Source of the DNA: Deltaproteobacteria bacterium
GTDB lineage: Bacteria; Myxococcota; Polyangia; Haliangiales; Haliangiaceae
Direction of reading: 5' to 3'
Length of the DNA: 8,097 nt
Assembly: GCA_018262455.1 (NCBI GenBank)
Contig: JAGSPR010000316.1
Coordinates: 1-8,097 of the forward strand
The translations under genes and the position numbers were made by a program. Each line of letters begins with the position of its first letter. The stretch's first letter is position 1. This document shows, in pieces, positions 6,652 through 8,097 of this stretch. The notes under the pieces are model-generated. The model worked only from the letters and a program-made list of their open reading frames with translations, did no database searches and had not been told where the DNA came from.

Positions 6652-7054
6652 CGCGCCGCGAGATCTTGTGAGCCATGCCGTGGGGACGATCGAGGATCTT
6701 GAAGTCCTCCTCTTCGACAGCGACGCGGCCTTCGTCGTTCACGAACTGGAGATCGTACTCGATCTGATCATCCATCAGGCGGTCGACCCGCGCGCGATCC
6801 GGGTGATCGGAGGCGAAGCCGACCATCCCGTTGAACGTCACGTAGTACCCGCCGATCCCACCGCCCGGGTCGGCGGCGGTCTGCTCGAGGATCGCGGAGC
6901 TATCCATCTGGAGTCGTTCGCCGTCGGGGAGCCGGATCGCCGTGATCTGGGCCTTGTAGCCATCCCCTGGAACACCATCGGTGGCGAGCCATCTCACGCG
7001 CAACGGCTTGTCGCGATCGAGGCGGAAGTTGACGAGGACGGTGGGCGCGCTCAT
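6644..7054 (-). CDS. Small conserved-looking protein of unknown function
   Basis: I do not recognise this 136-residue protein. It has no signal peptide or membrane segment and looks cytoplasmic. The sequence is beta-rich (VLVNFRL near the start, YYVTFNG and YDLQFV later) and acidic in its second half, with a DEGRVAVEEEDF run near 113-124. Its first half, VNFRLD..KPLRVRWLATDG followed by KAQITAIRLPDGER, could be a beta-sandwich or beta-barrel. It is the first gene of the minus-strand cluster and overlaps the methyltransferase start by 8 nt. That supports its being real and co-expressed, perhaps as an accessory or unrelated lead gene. The ATG at 7054 has no Shine-Dalgarno core but has a TATCCT hexamer exactly 6 nt upstream, so its mRNA may be leaderless. 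Confidence 0.75.
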   Translation of the reverse strand: MSAPTVLVNFRLDRDKPLRVRWLATDGVPGDGYKAQITAIRLPDGERLQMDSSAILEQTAADPGGGIGGYYVTFNGMVGFASDHPDRARVDRLMDDQIEYDLQFVNDEGRVAVEEEDFKILDRPHGMAHKISRRDA

Positions 7055-7127
7055 GGCGACAGGATACGCCAGCGAACCGCAGGGTGAGCAATTCCCCCGC
7101 GGTGCCGAAAGCTGCTATCTCAGCGCC
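7055..7127. promoter_or_regulatory. Divergent promoter region, candidate leaderless promoters on both strands
   Basis: These 73 bp separate divergent start codons. On the plus strand TATCTC (7116-7121) ends 6 nt before the glyoxalase ATG. On the minus strand TATCCT (7066-7061) ends 6 nt before the unknown gene's ATG. Each is at the distance expected if transcription starts at the A of ATG. Weak -35-like hexamers abut back to back: TTGCTC on the minus strand (7091-7086) and TTCCCC on the plus strand (7092-7097), with spacers of 19 and 18 bp. The -10 placement is the stronger part; the -35 assignments are tentative. Confidence 0.45.
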
Positions 7128-7553
7128 ATGCGCTACCTCCACACGATGGTCCGCGTCCATGACCTGCCGGCGGCGCTCCGGTTCTTCTGTGAAGGGCTCG
7201 GGCTGCACGAGATTCGCCGTCGCGATTCCGAGCAAGGCCGGTTCACCCTGGTGTTCCTCGGCGAGAAGCGGGACGGCGACACGCCGCAGATCGAGCTCAC
7301 CCACAACTGGGACCAGCAAGGTCCCTACACCGGGGGGCGCAACTTCGGCCACGTCGCCTACGAGGTCAACGATATCTATGCCGCGTGCCAGCGGCTGACC
7401 GATCTCGGCTACGTGGTGTGCCGGCCGCCCCGCGACGGCCGGATGGCGTTCGTGCGCTCGCCCGACCTGATCTCGGTCGAGCTGCTGCAGCGCGGCGAAG
7501 CGCTGGCTCCGCGCGAGCCGTGGTCGTCGGCGAACAACGTCGGCGAGTGGTGA
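7128..7553 (+). CDS. gloA: Glyoxalase I (lactoylglutathione lyase)
   Basis: The 141-residue protein is a single vicinal-oxygen-chelate fold with two betaalphabetabetabeta modules. It converts the hemithioacetal of methylglyoxal and glutathione (or another thiol) to S-lactoyl-thiol in the cytoplasm. The four metal ligands of the bacterial enzyme are in place: His5 (RYLHTMVRV), Glu56 (QIELTHNW), His75 (GHVAYEV) and Glu118 (SVELLQ). Length and spacing match the E. coli GloA type, which is normally Ni-dependent. The loop before Glu118 reads SPDLIS rather than the usual DPDGYK-type loop, a local departure near the active site. I chose the ATG at 7128 because it gives the canonical MR.LHTM start; the frame remains open upstream to 6981. 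The stop overlaps the smpB start in TGATG, so the two are probably translated from one transcript. Confidence 0.93.
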   Translation: MRYLHTMVRVHDLPAALRFFCEGLGLHEIRRRDSEQGRFTLVFLGEKRDGDTPQIELTHNWDQQGPYTGGRNFGHVAYEVNDIYAACQRLTDLGYVVCRPPRDGRMAFVRSPDLISVELLQRGEALAPREPWSSANNVGEW

Positions 7554-8035
7554 TGACGAAGGTTGCCGCGGACCACGTCCAGGTGATCGCGACCAACCGC
7601 AAGGCGAGTCACGACTTCCAGATCCACGAGCGGCTCGAGGCGGGGCTCGTGCTCGTCGGGTCCGAGGTCAAGAGCCTGCGCGACGCCAAGGTCACGATGG
7701 CCGACGGCTGGGTCGAGATCCGCAAGGGCCAGGCCTATCTCCACGGCATCCAGATCAACGAGTACGCCCAGGCGAGCCGGTGGAATCACGACGTCGGTCG
7801 GGTGCGCAAGCTGCTGCTCCACAAGCGCGAGATCGACAAGCTCGGCACCAAGACCACGATCAAGGGCTACACGCTCATCCCGATCCAGCTCTACTTCAAG
7901 GGCGCGCGTGTCAAGGTAGAGCTCGCGCTCGTCACCCACAAGAAGCACCACGACAAGCGTGAAGCCAAGAAGCAGGCCGACGACAAGCGCGAGATCGATC
8001 GCGTGATGAGCAACCAGGTCAAAAGCAAGCGCTAG
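7553..8035 (+). CDS. smpB: SsrA (tmRNA)-binding protein SmpB
   Basis: The 160-residue protein is a normal-length SmpB. It binds tmRNA and, with EF-Tu, brings it to stalled ribosomes for trans-translation and tagging of incomplete proteins. Signature segments are NRKASHDF (15-22), EAGLVLVGSEVKSLR (29-43), the RWNHD..R.RKLLLHKREI block (76-94), the KGYTLIPIQLYFKG.RVKVEL stretch (104-124) and the basic C-terminal tail with HDKREAKK (133-140). This tail normally enters the mRNA channel of the ribosome. The ATG at 7553 shares its A with the TGA of the glyoxalase gene. Two in-frame GTG codons lie just upstream (7547 and 7550) and would lengthen the product by one or two residues. The tmRNA gene itself is not seen in the remaining 62 bp. 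A 10-bp tandem duplication spans the stop codon. Confidence 0.97.
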   Translation: MTKVAADHVQVIATNRKASHDFQIHERLEAGLVLVGSEVKSLRDAKVTMADGWVEIRKGQAYLHGIQINEYAQASRWNHDVGRVRKLLLHKREIDKLGTKTTIKGYTLIPIQLYFKGARVKVELALVTHKKHHDKREAKKQADDKREIDRVMSNQVKSKR

Positions 8036-8042
8036 CAAGCGC
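8024..8042 (+). repeat. Direct repeat across the smpB stop codon
   Basis: AGCAAGCGC occurs at 8024-8032 and again at 8034-8042, separated by one T, giving a period of 10 bp. The TAG stop (8033-8035) is formed at the junction of the two copies. The same bases can pair as a 5-bp stem (GCGCT / AGCGC, 8029-8042) with a 4-nt loop, but there is no T-tract, so it is not a good terminator. Confidence 0.7.
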
Positions 8043-8097
8043 CAGGACGCTCTACACTCTCACCACTCTCCAGCCTTGCGATGCGGCGAACCCCGCA
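8036..8097. other. Unassigned end of window downstream of smpB
   Basis: The last 62 bp after the smpB stop contain a CT-rich stretch (8050-8072) and no recognisable gene start, tRNA or tmRNA segment. No intrinsic terminator is visible. Confidence 0.4.

Noticed and set aside
5575..6702. Plus-strand ORF of 375 codons
   Set aside because: It is antisense to the methyltransferase gene and lacks any recognisable domain.
8036..8097. Start of ssrA (tmRNA) downstream of smpB
   Set aside because: The remaining 62 bp show no tRNA-Ala-like acceptor sequence or other tmRNA hallmark.

Overview
The window is GC-rich, gene-dense bacterial DNA holding eight protein-coding genes and no RNA genes. It looks like a member of Myxococcota (Polyangia or Haliangium-like lineages). 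The grounds are the strong G/C third-position bias, the pairing of a pentapeptide-like repeat lipoprotein with an RCC1 propeller, and a cysteine-bearing domain with an SACLAAR motif of a type I associate with myxobacteria. This placement is an inference.

Layout. (1) Positions 1-1906, minus strand: the N-terminal 635 codons of a large lipoprotein whose 3' end lies outside the window. It has a lipobox, a tandem array of 15-bp units (12 of them encoding identical GIHLN), a duplicated two-cysteine domain, a cysteine-rich region and at least five RCC1-type repeats. (2) Positions 2072-3493, plus strand, divergent: an exported protein with a HEAT-like repeat. (3) Positions 3518-4450, minus strand, convergent with gene 2: a four-helix membrane protein with a DUF3592-like loop. 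(4) Positions 7054 down to 4593, minus strand: a tight three-gene cluster of a small unknown protein, a TIGR00027-type SAM-dependent methyltransferase (8-nt overlap) and a sarcosine-oxidase-like flavoenzyme (1-nt gap). (5) Positions 7128-8035, plus strand: glyoxalase I and smpB, joined by a TGATG stop/start overlap.

How the genes work together. The first two genes encode exported proteins of unknown role and share a divergent promoter region with a short dyad. The three-gene cluster looks translationally coupled; pairing a methyltransferase with an N-methyl-amine-type oxidase suggests one small-molecule pathway, with the substrate unknown. Glyoxalase I (methylglyoxal detoxification) and SmpB (trans-translation) are housekeeping genes.

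Window-wide, none of the eight chosen starts has a recognisable Shine-Dalgarno core. The two starts flanking the 7055-7127 intergenic region each have a TATC-type hexamer exactly 6 nt before the ATG, which fits leaderless transcription. The most distinctive items are the homogenised repeat array and domain duplication in the first gene, and the methyltransferase/oxidase cluster. I found no mobile element, CRISPR array, tRNA, rRNA or convincing intrinsic terminator, and no gene-free stretch longer than 300 bases.
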